A DNA stretch of 64,000 nucleotides, taken from NCBI RefSeq assembly GCF_030380735.1, contig NZ_JAUDRZ010000002.1, forward strand, positions 1 through 64,000, in the 5' to 3' direction. Under the pieces are notes generated by a model. It saw only the letters and a program-made list of their open reading frames with translations. It had not been told where the DNA came from and did not search any database. Of this stretch, positions 24,964 to 33,610 are shown piece after piece (within the stretch, counting starts at the first letter, position 1; every line of letters begins with the position of its first letter). Source of the stretch: Rhizobium sp. S152 (GTDB taxonomy: Bacteria; Pseudomonadota; Alphaproteobacteria; Rhizobiales; Rhizobiaceae). The translations under genes and the position numbers were made by a program.

Positions 24964-26313
24964 TTGTCGGGCTTGTTCGATACCTATGCCAAAATAGTCT
25001 TCATCGACACAATGGTTGTTCTCGAAGGCAAACCGATATCCCAGCTGCCATGGCACGAGATAGATCCGGCAGGCCCAATCCTTGTCATGGTGGTGCCACA
25101 AGTCCAGACCGAGATCGACAAGCGCAAGCGTGATGGCCGGTTGGCTGATCGGTCCCGAGCGTTTAGTCGGTTGATTGGTCCTTCGGTAGAGCTGCAACAG
25201 ACCGTGCGGATCAGCGACAAGAGGGTGGTGGTCGACCTAATGCTGGCATCGTGTGCGCGGGTCGACTACGACGTCCTGGACCTCGACCGGGAGGAGGGCG
25301 ACCACAAGGTGGTTGGCCAGATCATCAATGCAAAAGGCGTCGATCTGAAACGCTCAATATTGATCAGCCACGATATCAATCCCGTATCCCTCGCCATCCA
25401 GCACGGCATTGCTGCCAAGCGTCTTCCGGAGCATTGGTTGCTGCCGCCGGAACCCAGCCCCAAGGAGAGGGAGAACCTTCGGCTCAAGGCCGAGCTGTCT
25501 GAGTTGAAAAAGAGCGAACCCGAGATCACGGTGGAGATCACTGTCGATTTACCGGACGGCTTCACTCCCCTACGCATACTTGATCCCGACGACCGCGATA
25601 AGAGCAATCTGACTCAGGCAGTCGAAAAGAGGTATTTTGCAAAGCTGCAAAAGCGCGGAACAGAGCAGTTCATGAATCAGCCGCGTTGGGTTCCGCCGGA
25701 TAGATGGCGCGAGGACAAGGTGCCGAAATATGTTTCGAACCTTCCCAGACACCTCCAGTCGTTATTCAATCAGGTCAGCTTTACGGTGGCAGTCAACAAT
25801 GTCGGCCCTGTTACCGCGAGCAACCTCGTCGTAGAAATCAGTGTAGAGGGCGGGCGGTTCGACACGTCCTTTCACTATGGAAGGCTGTTCCCACCGAGTC
25901 CTCCACAGGCGAACGTCTTAGCCGCTGCGCTTGGGCGTCAGCCCGCATTTCCTCAGATGCCGCGGGTGCCTGGTGACCACGAAGTGCACTGGGGCGTGCC
26001 TCCTCGAAGGGGAAACCACGGGGAGCTTCACTGCCGTGAGTTTCGTCAAGGCCGCAGCTGGGTCGGAGAAGGGTTCGCTGAAATCAGCAGTGATTCAGGG
26101 GGGACGTTGAGCATCGTCGTCAGGGTGACAGCATCTAACCTACACGGCGATGTCCGTGGATGCTGGACCAGGGAACTGGTTCTGAGGGAGGCAGTGCTAG
26201 CTGACGTCTTCGACATCGATAGTTTGCATCTTGTGAGCAAATACCCGCTACAAAAGCGGGTCGATGAATCCACCAGCGATAGTAACCGCAGATGGATCTC
26301 GCTTGACGACTGA
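24964..26313 (+). CDS. PIN-domain nuclease-like protein
   Basis: 449 aa. TTG 24964 is chosen because GGAGAG lies five bases before it; an in-frame TTG at 24943 is also open. The N-terminal PIN domain has the acidic residues in order: IVFIDTMVVLE (Asp 15), VPQVQTEIDKRKRDG (Glu), EGDHKVVGQI (Asp) and LISHDINPVSLA (Asp), consistent with metal-dependent RNA cleavage. A helical linker leads to a C-terminal half (residues ~250-440) made of beta strands (FTVAVNNVGPVTASNLVVEI) resembling an Ig-like or fibronectin fold. It begins 64 bases after the retron gene on the same strand. It may be a retron-linked effector or an independent defence gene. Confidence 0.68.
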   Translation: MSGLFDTYAKIVFIDTMVVLEGKPISQLPWHEIDPAGPILVMVVPQVQTEIDKRKRDGRLADRSRAFSRLIGPSVELQQTVRISDKRVVVDLMLASCARVDYDVLDLDREEGDHKVVGQIINAKGVDLKRSILISHDINPVSLAIQHGIAAKRLPEHWLLPPEPSPKERENLRLKAELSELKKSEPEITVEITVDLPDGFTPLRILDPDDRDKSNLTQAVEKRYFAKLQKRGTEQFMNQPRWVPPDRWREDKVPKYVSNLPRHLQSLFNQVSFTVAVNNVGPVTASNLVVEISVEGGRFDTSFHYGRLFPPSPPQANVLAAALGRQPAFPQMPRVPGDHEVHWGVPPRRGNHGELHCREFRQGRSWVGEGFAEISSDSGGTLSIVVRVTASNLHGDVRGCWTRELVLREAVLADVFDIDSLHLVSKYPLQKRVDESTSDSNRRWISLDD

Positions 26314-26507
26314 ATGGCACCAAGAGAATTTTCATCCGTCGGCGGGAGTCGTTTCTGGATTGAAAATCCGAAAAACTTCCGAAAAATGCCATGACGGTTT
26401 CTTCTCCTGTGGGATAACTGGCTAAACAGCGATTATCGCTATGGTTTTCCTGTCGAGTTCCTCCTATGTTCTGGATCGGATAGGTCGCGAATTCTGCAGG
26501 GAGAACC

Positions 26508-27830
26508 GTGAAAAAGCTGCATCCAAACCAGCTATTGGGCGAGGAAGGTCTTCACCTCTTCGCCAGTCGTGTCTTGAATGCGGGCATCGCTTTCCATCCA
26601 ACAGGCCCACTCGACGCTGGCGTGGACGGTTTCCTGGAGCTGCGTGATCGCGAAACTGGCGAGGTGAGAGCGCAGTATATCGCTGCCCAGCTCAAAACCA
26701 CTGATCATCTTGCGGAGGACAGCGGCGAATCCTTCGTTTTCCGGCCGGAACAACGTGATCTCGATTATTGGCAGAACGCCAACGTTCCCGTCATTTTAGT
26801 CGTCATCCATCGCAAGAGCGGCCTGGTCTTCTGGAAGTCGATCCAAACCTATCTGCAGGTTCCCGAGAACAAGCTTTCGCGCAAGGTTATTTTCAACCGT
26901 CAGTCAGATGCGCTGACAGAGGAGACCGTGCCACGCTTCGCCGCTCTTGTTAGCGACTTCGCCCGTCCGGGAATGGTCGTGCCATCTGTTAGATCGGCTG
27001 AACATCTCGAGACAAATCTGCTTCGTGCAAGCTTCCCCTTCCGCATAAATTTGGCAGCGACCGAACTAAACATGGCGGAGGTCCGCAAGGCTCTGTTGCT
27101 CCGGGACGAATTCCCGCCGAACGACTGGATCATCCACGATGGTCACATCGTATCTTTCCGAGATCTGGAAGACCCGCTTTTCGAGAAAGCTTGTGATCAT
27201 GGCAATGTGGACGTCATCGAGACCGAGGAGTGGTTCAATTCCGGCGGAGAGATAACACGGCGGCTATTCGTCCAGCTTCTCAATCGCTGCCTTGGCGAAC
27301 GCACCCGTGAGCGGTTGGTCTATGACCGATTTAAGAAGTATTTCTTTTTCAAGGGAAAACTGAAAAAGCGCGATCGGGTCATTTACACATTCTTGGACAG
27401 ACAAGGCGCTGGAAAGCGATCAGTTGTCACCGAGCATGGGAAGCGGCTGGACGGAAGCGGACCTGCTTATGTTCGTCACGCTGCCTTTTATCCGAATTTC
27501 ATGGAGATCGACGGCGATTGGTATCTCTCTGTTGATCCTACCTATCACTTCACCAGAGATGGTTTTCTCGAGGACAACTATGCGGCGGAGCACCTGACCA
27601 AGATCAAAATGATCGAGACAAACTCCAACGTTCGTGGCCACCTGCGCTTATGGAGAGCCCTTCTGACAGAGCAGGGCGACATGCTGAAGTACGAATATCC
27701 TTATCTCAGCTTTGAGGTGGTCGATCCGCTAGCCCATGAATTTGGCGTGCCGGATGAGCTTTGGGGCAACCGCGAAGACTCGGAGACGATCAAGGCTAGG
27801 AAGGCAGGGCAGGTTGAGTTCGATCTTTAA
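26508..27830 (+). CDS. DREN-APAZ protein (DUF4365 nuclease + APAZ), SPARDA effector
   Basis: 440 aa, GTG start after AGGGAGAACC. Residues 1-~150 are DUF4365, a PD-(D/E)XK-type nuclease: LHPNQLLGEEGLHLFASRVL, then LDAGVDGFLEL (Asp 40) and QLKTT (Lys 63). Residues ~165-440 match the APAZ domain that partners short Argonautes by replacing their N-PAZ half: ATELNMAEVRKALLLRDEFP, HIVSFRDLEDP and the conserved C-terminal DELWGNREDSETIKARKAGQ. It overlaps the short Argonaute gene by 17 bases. In SPARDA systems this subunit forms a heterodimer with pAgo, and guide-directed target binding triggers nonspecific DNA degradation by the DREN domain, killing the infected or plasmid-invaded cell. Confidence 0.85.
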   Translation: MKKLHPNQLLGEEGLHLFASRVLNAGIAFHPTGPLDAGVDGFLELRDRETGEVRAQYIAAQLKTTDHLAEDSGESFVFRPEQRDLDYWQNANVPVILVVIHRKSGLVFWKSIQTYLQVPENKLSRKVIFNRQSDALTEETVPRFAALVSDFARPGMVVPSVRSAEHLETNLLRASFPFRINLAATELNMAEVRKALLLRDEFPPNDWIIHDGHIVSFRDLEDPLFEKACDHGNVDVIETEEWFNSGGEITRRLFVQLLNRCLGERTRERLVYDRFKKYFFFKGKLKKRDRVIYTFLDRQGAGKRSVVTEHGKRLDGSGPAYVRHAAFYPNFMEIDGDWYLSVDPTYHFTRDGFLEDNYAAEHLTKIKMIETNSNVRGHLRLWRALLTEQGDMLKYEYPYLSFEVVDPLAHEFGVPDELWGNREDSETIKARKAGQVEFDL

Positions 27831-29310
27831 TCTGAAACACTACGGCGAGCCGCTCCTGGAGTTCGGCGGCGAGGGGCGTCATCTGGACGTCCGGTTTGGC
27901 CTTATCGATCACGGGCCTGTCGATTTCAGCCTAGACAGAACGAAGTCACTCAAGATCGGCGTAGTCGGCAGTTCTCGCACGGTGGACGGCCTGAGGGAGT
28001 GGTTCAGGCAATGTGAGAGTGAGATCGCGGCAAAGCCTAGTCGCCAACCCAATTTATTCCCGGCATTTCCTGGCATTGGTATCGGCGGGCCATTCCGCTG
28101 CTGGTTCGAGATCGACGATCAACATCAGCGTATTCTTTCCACATCCGGTATCAGTGAGGTCGTCCGGGAACTTGCGGATCAAGAATCGATCAAGAAGGCG
28201 GTAGCGCTCTTCCTGGAGGAAATCCGTGATCTGTCGCAATTGGACCGACCGCCCCAGGTAATCATTTGCGCCTTGCCGATTGAGCTGATCGAACGCGTAA
28301 AAAACCTGCAGGTCTCAGAGGACACAGAACACGAGAGCGGCGAGGACGAGGAACCCGTTGATAACGACGAGCCCAAAAGCCGCCTTTACGCGGACTTTCG
28401 AGGGGCGCTGAAAGCCGCGTCAATGGCAATGAAGATACCGATCCAGCTTGTCTGGCCTTCAACCTATGACAACAGCGCTGTCATCAAGCGAAAGCTTGCC
28501 AAGCTGTCAAACCGGCGTGTTCAGGACGAGGCTACTCGCGCGTGGAATTTCTTCTGTGCCCTCTACTACAAGGCCGGTGGCACGCCGTGGCGAATGATCC
28601 GGGATCGAAGGGCCTACGACACGACGTATCTCGGCATCAGTTTCTTTGAAGACCTTTCGGGAAGTTCACTTCGAACCAGCTCCGCCCAGCTATTCGACGA
28701 GCGAGGCGAGGGGCTCATCTTGAAAGGCGGCACGGCGCTTGAGGACAAGCATGATCGCCATCCTTATCTGAGCACAGATGATGCCTATTCTCTTCTGAAA
28801 CGATCCCTGGCCGCGTATAAGCGAGAACATCTAAACTTCCCGGCCCGGCTGGTGATCCATAAAAGTTCTCGGTTTCACGAGGATGAATTTGACGGTCTCA
28901 ACACCGCGTTGGAAGAGGCGGGCGTCACGATGGCGGATTTCATCTGGATGCCCCGTCGGTCGCCAATCAAGCTGGTCCGGCAGGGCGACTACCCGCCGCT
29001 GCGGGGAACCGCGATGCGGATAGATCAGGACACATCGCTGCTGTACACGCGTGGAAGCGTCGACTTCTTCGCGACTTACCCAGGAATGTACGTCCCCAAC
29101 CCTCTTATCCTGCGTTGCCAGCGTCGTGATCGAACCGAGTGGGACGCGTTGTTGCAGGAGACGTTGGCATTGACCAAGATGAACTGGAACAACACACAGT
29201 TCGACGGCGCTTTGCCGATTACGATGCGTGCCGCACGTCAGGTCGGCGAGATATTGAGGTACATCCCCGAGGGCGTCGACGCGGACCCAAGGTATCGCTT
29301 CTACATGTAG
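27814..29310 (+). CDS. short prokaryotic Argonaute (MID-PIWI), SPARDA
   Basis: 498 aa from TTG 27814 (MSSIFNLKHYG); an ATG at 27736 in the same frame would overlap the partner by 95 bases and add unlike sequence. Only MID and PIWI lobes are present, with an acidic insert around residues 175-190. MID region: SNRRVQDEATRAWNFFCALY and KAGGTPWRM. PIWI region: YDTTYLGISFFEDLSGSSLR, LNFPARLVIHKSSRFHEDEF, LKGGTALED, and the C-terminal TKMNWNNTQFDGALPITMRA. The first catalytic Asp position reads GIS, so the slicer tetrad is broken, as in all short pAgos. It should bind a small RNA guide and sense complementary DNA, passing the signal to the DREN-APAZ subunit. Confidence 0.88.
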   Translation: MSSIFNLKHYGEPLLEFGGEGRHLDVRFGLIDHGPVDFSLDRTKSLKIGVVGSSRTVDGLREWFRQCESEIAAKPSRQPNLFPAFPGIGIGGPFRCWFEIDDQHQRILSTSGISEVVRELADQESIKKAVALFLEEIRDLSQLDRPPQVIICALPIELIERVKNLQVSEDTEHESGEDEEPVDNDEPKSRLYADFRGALKAASMAMKIPIQLVWPSTYDNSAVIKRKLAKLSNRRVQDEATRAWNFFCALYYKAGGTPWRMIRDRRAYDTTYLGISFFEDLSGSSLRTSSAQLFDERGEGLILKGGTALEDKHDRHPYLSTDDAYSLLKRSLAAYKREHLNFPARLVIHKSSRFHEDEFDGLNTALEEAGVTMADFIWMPRRSPIKLVRQGDYPPLRGTAMRIDQDTSLLYTRGSVDFFATYPGMYVPNPLILRCQRRDRTEWDALLQETLALTKMNWNNTQFDGALPITMRAARQVGEILRYIPEGVDADPRYRFYM

Positions 29311-29479
29311 AAGTGCGCGTGGGCTTATAGTCCGGCGGCTCCATGCCCAGGGAAAGTATAGGCCCCCATGCCTTGCATGTAATCACGCTCAACAGGGCCA
29401 ATTTTGGGATCGACACTTTCGGCCTTGATTAACCTCTAGCGCGATAACGTAAGCGTCTTGGGCAGCAGTGAGGGGGCCG

Positions 29480-30058
29480 ATGACGAAAATTACGATCCGA
29501 TGCCAGGCGAAAACGGAGGATGCCTTTCGCCAGATCGTTATCCTGACCGAGGAGCGAGCTGTGACATGCAGCTGTAACAATCACACCATCGGATTGTTTT
29601 GCGCTCACATCGATGCTGTCGTGCTTGCCGGTGAGCGCCACATGGTACCCACCGATGATCGCGCAAATGCGGATAAAGCAATGAGCATCATGGCGGGACA
29701 CTTGGTGCCTCCCACCGGTTGGAAGGGCTCCTGGCGTTCGCAGATGGCTTGGCGGGGGTTGAGCAAGCCCCGGAATGTGATCAATCACAAGGACTTCTAC
29801 GGTGATGATTACAATGATCGTCCGAGTATTTGCTTTACCGGGCAGGGGCCAATTCCCAGGCCGGAGCTATTGGAGCAAGCCCGAGAGCTGGGGTGGAGGG
29901 CGGTCGACACGGTCGTCCGAGGACTCAAGGTCTTGGTGGCGGAAGACCCGACACTGAACACCACTAAGCTACGAGACGCGCGGAAGAAGGGAATTCCGAT
30001 CATCAGCTATGGAGAATACCAATTGCTGACCGCAGAGGGTGAGTTAATTGACAACTGA
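29480..30058 (+). CDS. SWIM zinc-finger + BRCT domain protein
   Basis: 192 aa from ATG 29480 (GAGGGGG upstream). Residues ~36-56 (VTCSCNNHTIGLFCAHIDAV) hold a CxC...CxH SWIM-type zinc finger, usually nucleic-acid or protein binding. The C-terminal ~75 residues (PSICFTGQGPIPRPELLEQA, then VLVAEDPTLNTTKLRDARKK and GIPIISYGEY) form a BRCT domain, as in NAD-dependent DNA ligase and DNA polymerase III epsilon-type proteins. The pairing is unusual. It follows the SPARDA pair by 169 bases on the same strand; any functional link to it is inference. Confidence 0.72.
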   Translation: MTKITIRCQAKTEDAFRQIVILTEERAVTCSCNNHTIGLFCAHIDAVVLAGERHMVPTDDRANADKAMSIMAGHLVPPTGWKGSWRSQMAWRGLSKPRNVINHKDFYGDDYNDRPSICFTGQGPIPRPELLEQARELGWRAVDTVVRGLKVLVAEDPTLNTTKLRDARKKGIPIISYGEYQLLTAEGELIDN

Positions 30059-30120
30059 ACCGGTGTAGTTCTTCCCTTGTAACTAGGGCAGCCGTCGTTC
30101 GCGATCTCTCCAAACGCAGC

Positions 30121-32469
30121 CTATTGCAACTCCTTGAGTAGCGGATCGTCGGGAACGTTCACCGTCTCTATCAGAAAATCCACACGCTTCGAGTGGGCGC
30201 GATTCGCGTGCCATACGGATTCATCGGAGTGCACCGCACCTACCACGTACACGAGTCCTTTGCGGGCCAAAGCGGTGAGGCATTGTTCGATAAGCTCACC
30301 ATCAATACCTGGCATTCCCCGGAAAAACGCACTCTTCTTGCGACCAGACCCTGCTTGCCGGAAGACTTTTCGAAGGACGATTTTTAGCACCTTGAATCCG
30401 TCCGGGATCGACATCTCCAGAATATCGGAGTTCGTGCCGTCGACGATCGACCTTTCCTCGATGTCACCAGCGCCAAGCCCCATGCCTTCCAAACGCTTTG
30501 AAACCTCACCGGAGCAATGAAGCGTTTCGACGCGGCACCTTTCGAACCTTATCGAGGCGGTCAATTCCTCATCAAAGGCAAGATCGAGCGTTTCGAATAT
30601 GCAATCTTGGAAATGTAGCTTACGACCCTTGAGCAAGTGGTTGCTGATTTCTAGTTCGGGAAACGCCGCGTCTCGTATCGAGATCTTCTTCAATTCCGAG
30701 CGAAGGAAAAGCTCCGGCTCCAGTGACGCGCAGGTGAGCAAATCGGCGGCGAGATTTCCTGAAGCATGGTCCTCCTTGCTCAGGCATGTTTCCAACGCGA
30801 AACTCAGCTTTGCCGCATAGTCACGTTTCTTGAGCGCGGATGCGGCAACCTGCGCCGTGAGCTGCGTGATTGAGGATCTCGTTCGCCTGAAAGCAGTCAA
30901 AAGCCGAGTGACTTCGTCAGAGCGAAGATACTTGTCGTTCCGGCTTGCGAGGGCTTCGATTGCATCAACGATCGTTCCAGCTTGGGCTGCCTCGTAAATG
31001 CTGTCATCGATGAAACTGCGTTCCTCGTTAGCGTGTCCGGTCGTCAATCCGGGGAACCGCATGAGGACCTGTTGGACCGAGAGGTCAGGCTCCATACCCA
31101 TGACATCTCTGTAGGCATCTGCGACATGCAGGCTTGTAATACGGCCAGCCTCGGCGATGTTCGTCCGCGCGTGAAGTGCGATGCGCTCGAGTAGTCTGCG
31201 TATCTGGCTCGGCTCCGCGCCGCGGGCGACCTTGGTCTCGCGAGCGCAGAGCTTGTCGAGGAGGATGTCCCATCCAACTCCTGGAGACAGCGGATTGAGT
31301 AGGTCGCTGTCACTGCCGATTTTGTCCCCCAATTCGAAATAAATGTAGGACAAGAGAAGTGGTCTTTGGGGAAGCCAGTCCATGATCACCGGCTGCTGGC
31401 CATGAGGGTTGATCTTCCGGTAGAGAGCTTTAACCTCACTTTCCTTGAGATCTTGCAAGGAAACGTGCGCGAATTTAGTCGCCCCAAGGGATTGCCGCAT
31501 TTCCGCGAAGTTTGGGAAGTAGCTCTGGCGGCCAGAAATCAGGATAGGGGTGTCGCGCGGGGACTGCTCAATCGCAGATCGAATAATATGCGATGAAGCA
31601 TACCTGATATCGCGAGATGAAGTCGTAAGGCGGGTGAAACCAGCTCGGATGAGTTCGTCGAAACCGTCAAGGAAGAGAATACTGCAATCAGTCGTCCAAG
31701 CATGGACCAGTTTGTCACGATCTGACCTTAGCCCAACCCATTTTGCATGCCGCTCCAGGAGGTCAATGAAGTCGTCCCCATCGTCGGAATTTGCTTCGTT
31801 CAGGTTAATGTAGATAGGAAAGCGATAAAGCTCGCCGGATTCGTACTGCTCGGCGAACCTAAAAAACATTTCCCGGAACGTCATGCTCTTGCCGACGCCG
31901 AAGTCACCCGTTGCCACGAACCTGGTACGACGTTTCTGGGAGATATCGTCGACAATGCGGTCAATACTCGTCTCGCTTGTGTCCTCGATATTGCGGAACG
32001 GGACCTGGACGTAGCGTTTCCGATCAAGATGGATGCTGTCATCTTCGGGGTTGCGCACGCTTCCGAAGGGACGCTTCATCCGCTCGATAAGATAAGTGGA
32101 ACTGCAGTTGAAACGATTGACGAAGGTTGGAAATGAGCATGCCTCGATCCAAGATCCGTTAGCCGAGGCGACCTGGTGTATCTCAGGGGTGGGGTCACCC
32201 TGCGTGATGAAAAATCCCGTGACCGGACGGGTGTTTAGGTCCCCGGCGATCACCCGTCGTGTATTCCTGAGCTTCAGGATGTCGTGTTCAGCTTTCTTTT
32301 TCGAGCGGTCAATCGTGCACTCGATGAGGATCAGTTGATCCTTGGCGTCAATTACGACATCCACCTCACGGCCATCTACCATCCGGTTTGTTTGAACGAC
32401 CTCAGGGGGCCAGTTCCGCCTACAGAACTCCGCGACCTTGCGCTCAAATTCATTACCCGGCTGTATCAC
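30121..32469 (-). CDS. NACHT NTPase with restriction-endonuclease-like N-terminus
   Basis: 782 aa from GTG 32469 (GGGGAGA upstream); the frame is open back to a TTG at 32493. Residues ~1-100 resemble a PD-(D/E)XK nuclease: FERKVAEFCRR, then REVDVVIDAKDQLILIECTI (Asp, then Glu-Cys where ExK is usual). A NACHT-type ATPase follows: GDFGVGKSMTFRE (Walker A, ~186) and SILFLDGFDEL (Walker B, ~263), with KESEVKALYR farther on. A pentapeptide-like stretch (LKGRKLHFQDCIFETLDLAF, ~610-640) and a winged-helix-like end (LIEQCLTALARKGLVYVVGA) close the protein. Nuclease-NACHT proteins act as phage sensors with abortive outcome; here the effector's missing Lys makes catalysis uncertain. Confidence 0.72.
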   Translation of the reverse strand: MIQPGNEFERKVAEFCRRNWPPEVVQTNRMVDGREVDVVIDAKDQLILIECTIDRSKKKAEHDILKLRNTRRVIAGDLNTRPVTGFFITQGDPTPEIHQVASANGSWIEACSFPTFVNRFNCSSTYLIERMKRPFGSVRNPEDDSIHLDRKRYVQVPFRNIEDTSETSIDRIVDDISQKRRTRFVATGDFGVGKSMTFREMFFRFAEQYESGELYRFPIYINLNEANSDDGDDFIDLLERHAKWVGLRSDRDKLVHAWTTDCSILFLDGFDELIRAGFTRLTTSSRDIRYASSHIIRSAIEQSPRDTPILISGRQSYFPNFAEMRQSLGATKFAHVSLQDLKESEVKALYRKINPHGQQPVIMDWLPQRPLLLSYIYFELGDKIGSDSDLLNPLSPGVGWDILLDKLCARETKVARGAEPSQIRRLLERIALHARTNIAEAGRITSLHVADAYRDVMGMEPDLSVQQVLMRFPGLTTGHANEERSFIDDSIYEAAQAGTIVDAIEALASRNDKYLRSDEVTRLLTAFRRTRSSITQLTAQVAASALKKRDYAAKLSFALETCLSKEDHASGNLAADLLTCASLEPELFLRSELKKISIRDAAFPELEISNHLLKGRKLHFQDCIFETLDLAFDEELTASIRFERCRVETLHCSGEVSKRLEGMGLGAGDIEERSIVDGTNSDILEMSIPDGFKVLKIVLRKVFRQAGSGRKKSAFFRGMPGIDGELIEQCLTALARKGLVYVVGAVHSDESVWHANRAHSKRVDFLIETVNVPDDPLLKELQ

Positions 32470-32642
32470 CCAATCTCTCCCCACCGAAGACAAATACGAC
32501 CTATAGCTGCTTTTTAAACAGATCGGCAGGGATTTTTTAGGATGTGTTGCGCTAGACGCCAGATGGGAGAAGCCAACTGGCTCGTGCTAAACGTTCGATT
32601 TCAATTCTCCATGTCCCTGGTCGGGAACAACGAGGAATAAGC

Positions 32643-32984
32643 GTGAAGAAACCTAGACCGGTGAAAAGAGTATTCGAGGTCCGGATTGATGTTGCGGCTG
32701 CATCCCGCTCCGAAGCTTACACGCGGTGGCTTCACAAGATGAGCGAGATGCGTAGCTCCTCATTTGACGACGGATTGCGGAGTGGTATCGCGCTGGTGTC
32801 CTATTCGGGAAATGAAGAGCACGCGCGACAAATGGTAGTTTCTGGCCAGGATGAGGATGACATTGATCTTATCCGCGTCGTCCATATCCATTCCAAACAT
32901 CCCGATTTTGATCTGTGGAGAGAGAAAATCGAGATGAGCTTCCGTGATGCAGTGACGGCTCCGCCCAAACGATGGTCCAAATAG
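32643..32984 (+). CDS. protein of unknown function at the island's right end
   Basis: 113 aa from GTG 32643. Pattern: RVFEVRIDVAAASRSEAYTR, ARQMVVSGQDEDDIDLIRVV, HIHSKHPDFDLWREKIEMSF. Small alpha/beta, no signal peptide, no recognised family. It is divergent from the NACHT gene and ends about 180 bases before the GTG-anticodon tRNA. The ribosome binding site is weak (AGGAATAAGC). Confidence 0.5.
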   Translation: MKKPRPVKRVFEVRIDVAAASRSEAYTRWLHKMSEMRSSSFDDGLRSGIALVSYSGNEEHARQMVVSGQDEDDIDLIRVVHIHSKHPDFDLWREKIEMSFRDAVTAPPKRWSK

Positions 32985-33167
32985 CCTATTTGGTCTCAGC
33001 CATCACGCGCTGAGCCAACGGTTGCCAGTTCGCGCACTTTTGCTCTGCGGAGTCGACGCGACCTCTGGCGCCTTTTTGTAAATGGCCCGGTGATCCCCTA
33101 GCCTACACCCTATCCTGCTATGGAATAGCGGCATCGAGATCTCGACGCGCTTTGAGAATGAGGATGG

Positions 33168-33241
33168 TGGTACGACCGGGTGGTATCGAACCACCGTCCC
33201 TGATGCCACAAATCAGTGCTCTGCCATTGAGCTACAGCCGC
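33168..33241 (-). tRNA. tRNA-His-like, GTG anticodon
   Basis: 74 bases with encoded CCA. Acceptor GCGGCTG pairs with CGGTCGT, including three G-U pairs (positions 1, 4 and 6); D-stem GCTC/GAGC with a short loop; anticodon stem CTGAT/ATCAG around TTGTGGC; T-arm GGTGG-TTCGATA-CCACC; discriminator A73 and no G-1. Many alphaproteobacterial tRNA-His genes lack G-1 and carry A73, so this fits the lineage. The weak acceptor stem suggests a divergent or element-carried copy. It marks the right edge of the island. Confidence 0.72.
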
Positions 33242-33610
33242 ATTCAATCAATCCGCCTGCTTCGCCGGATTCGAGGATCGTCGAAGGCTGTCGCCTTCGT
33301 GAGTAGGCGCCGCCCAGCGCCGGTCTTTGGAGAGGCAGGCGGTCTACCGATTCAGGTAGGGTTCGGAGGGGAAACAGCGCTCAAAGGGCCCCCGGTCGAT
33401 TGGGTCGGCAAAGCCCCTCGGTAGGACGATCTTCCTGGGATGCACTTTTCGGGATTTCTTACGGCCAGTTTTCAGTTTTCGCCCCGGATTTTCGGGAAAA
33501 GGTTATCCACTCTACAGCTAATAGGCACTTGACGCACAACGCACGTTCATAAATGGTAAGATGTCAGACCAATTCAGCGAGTCTGGCTGCCTATAATAAT
33601 CTGGGGAACC
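33242..33610. other. transition between accessory and core-like DNA
   Basis: About 370 bases with no gene. Base composition rises to the high-G+C level of the right half just past here. The end holds a TTGACG -35-like element (33529) and an inverted operator-like repeat (33553-33572) ahead of the GntR gene. Confidence 0.5.
33553..33572. promoter_or_regulatory. candidate GntR/FCD-type operator
   Basis: ATGGTAAGATGTCAGACCAA: half-sites TGGT (33554-33557) and ACCA (33568-33571) in inverted orientation, the pattern bound by FadR/FCD regulators, just upstream of the FCD regulator gene at 33611. Autoregulation is inference. Confidence 0.4.

Noticed and set aside
17064..33610. Attachment-site repeat of the CAT tRNA 3' end at the island's right edge
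   Set aside because: The tRNA 3' sequence (GCAGGTTCAAGTCCTGCC) does not recur near 33 kb by eye.
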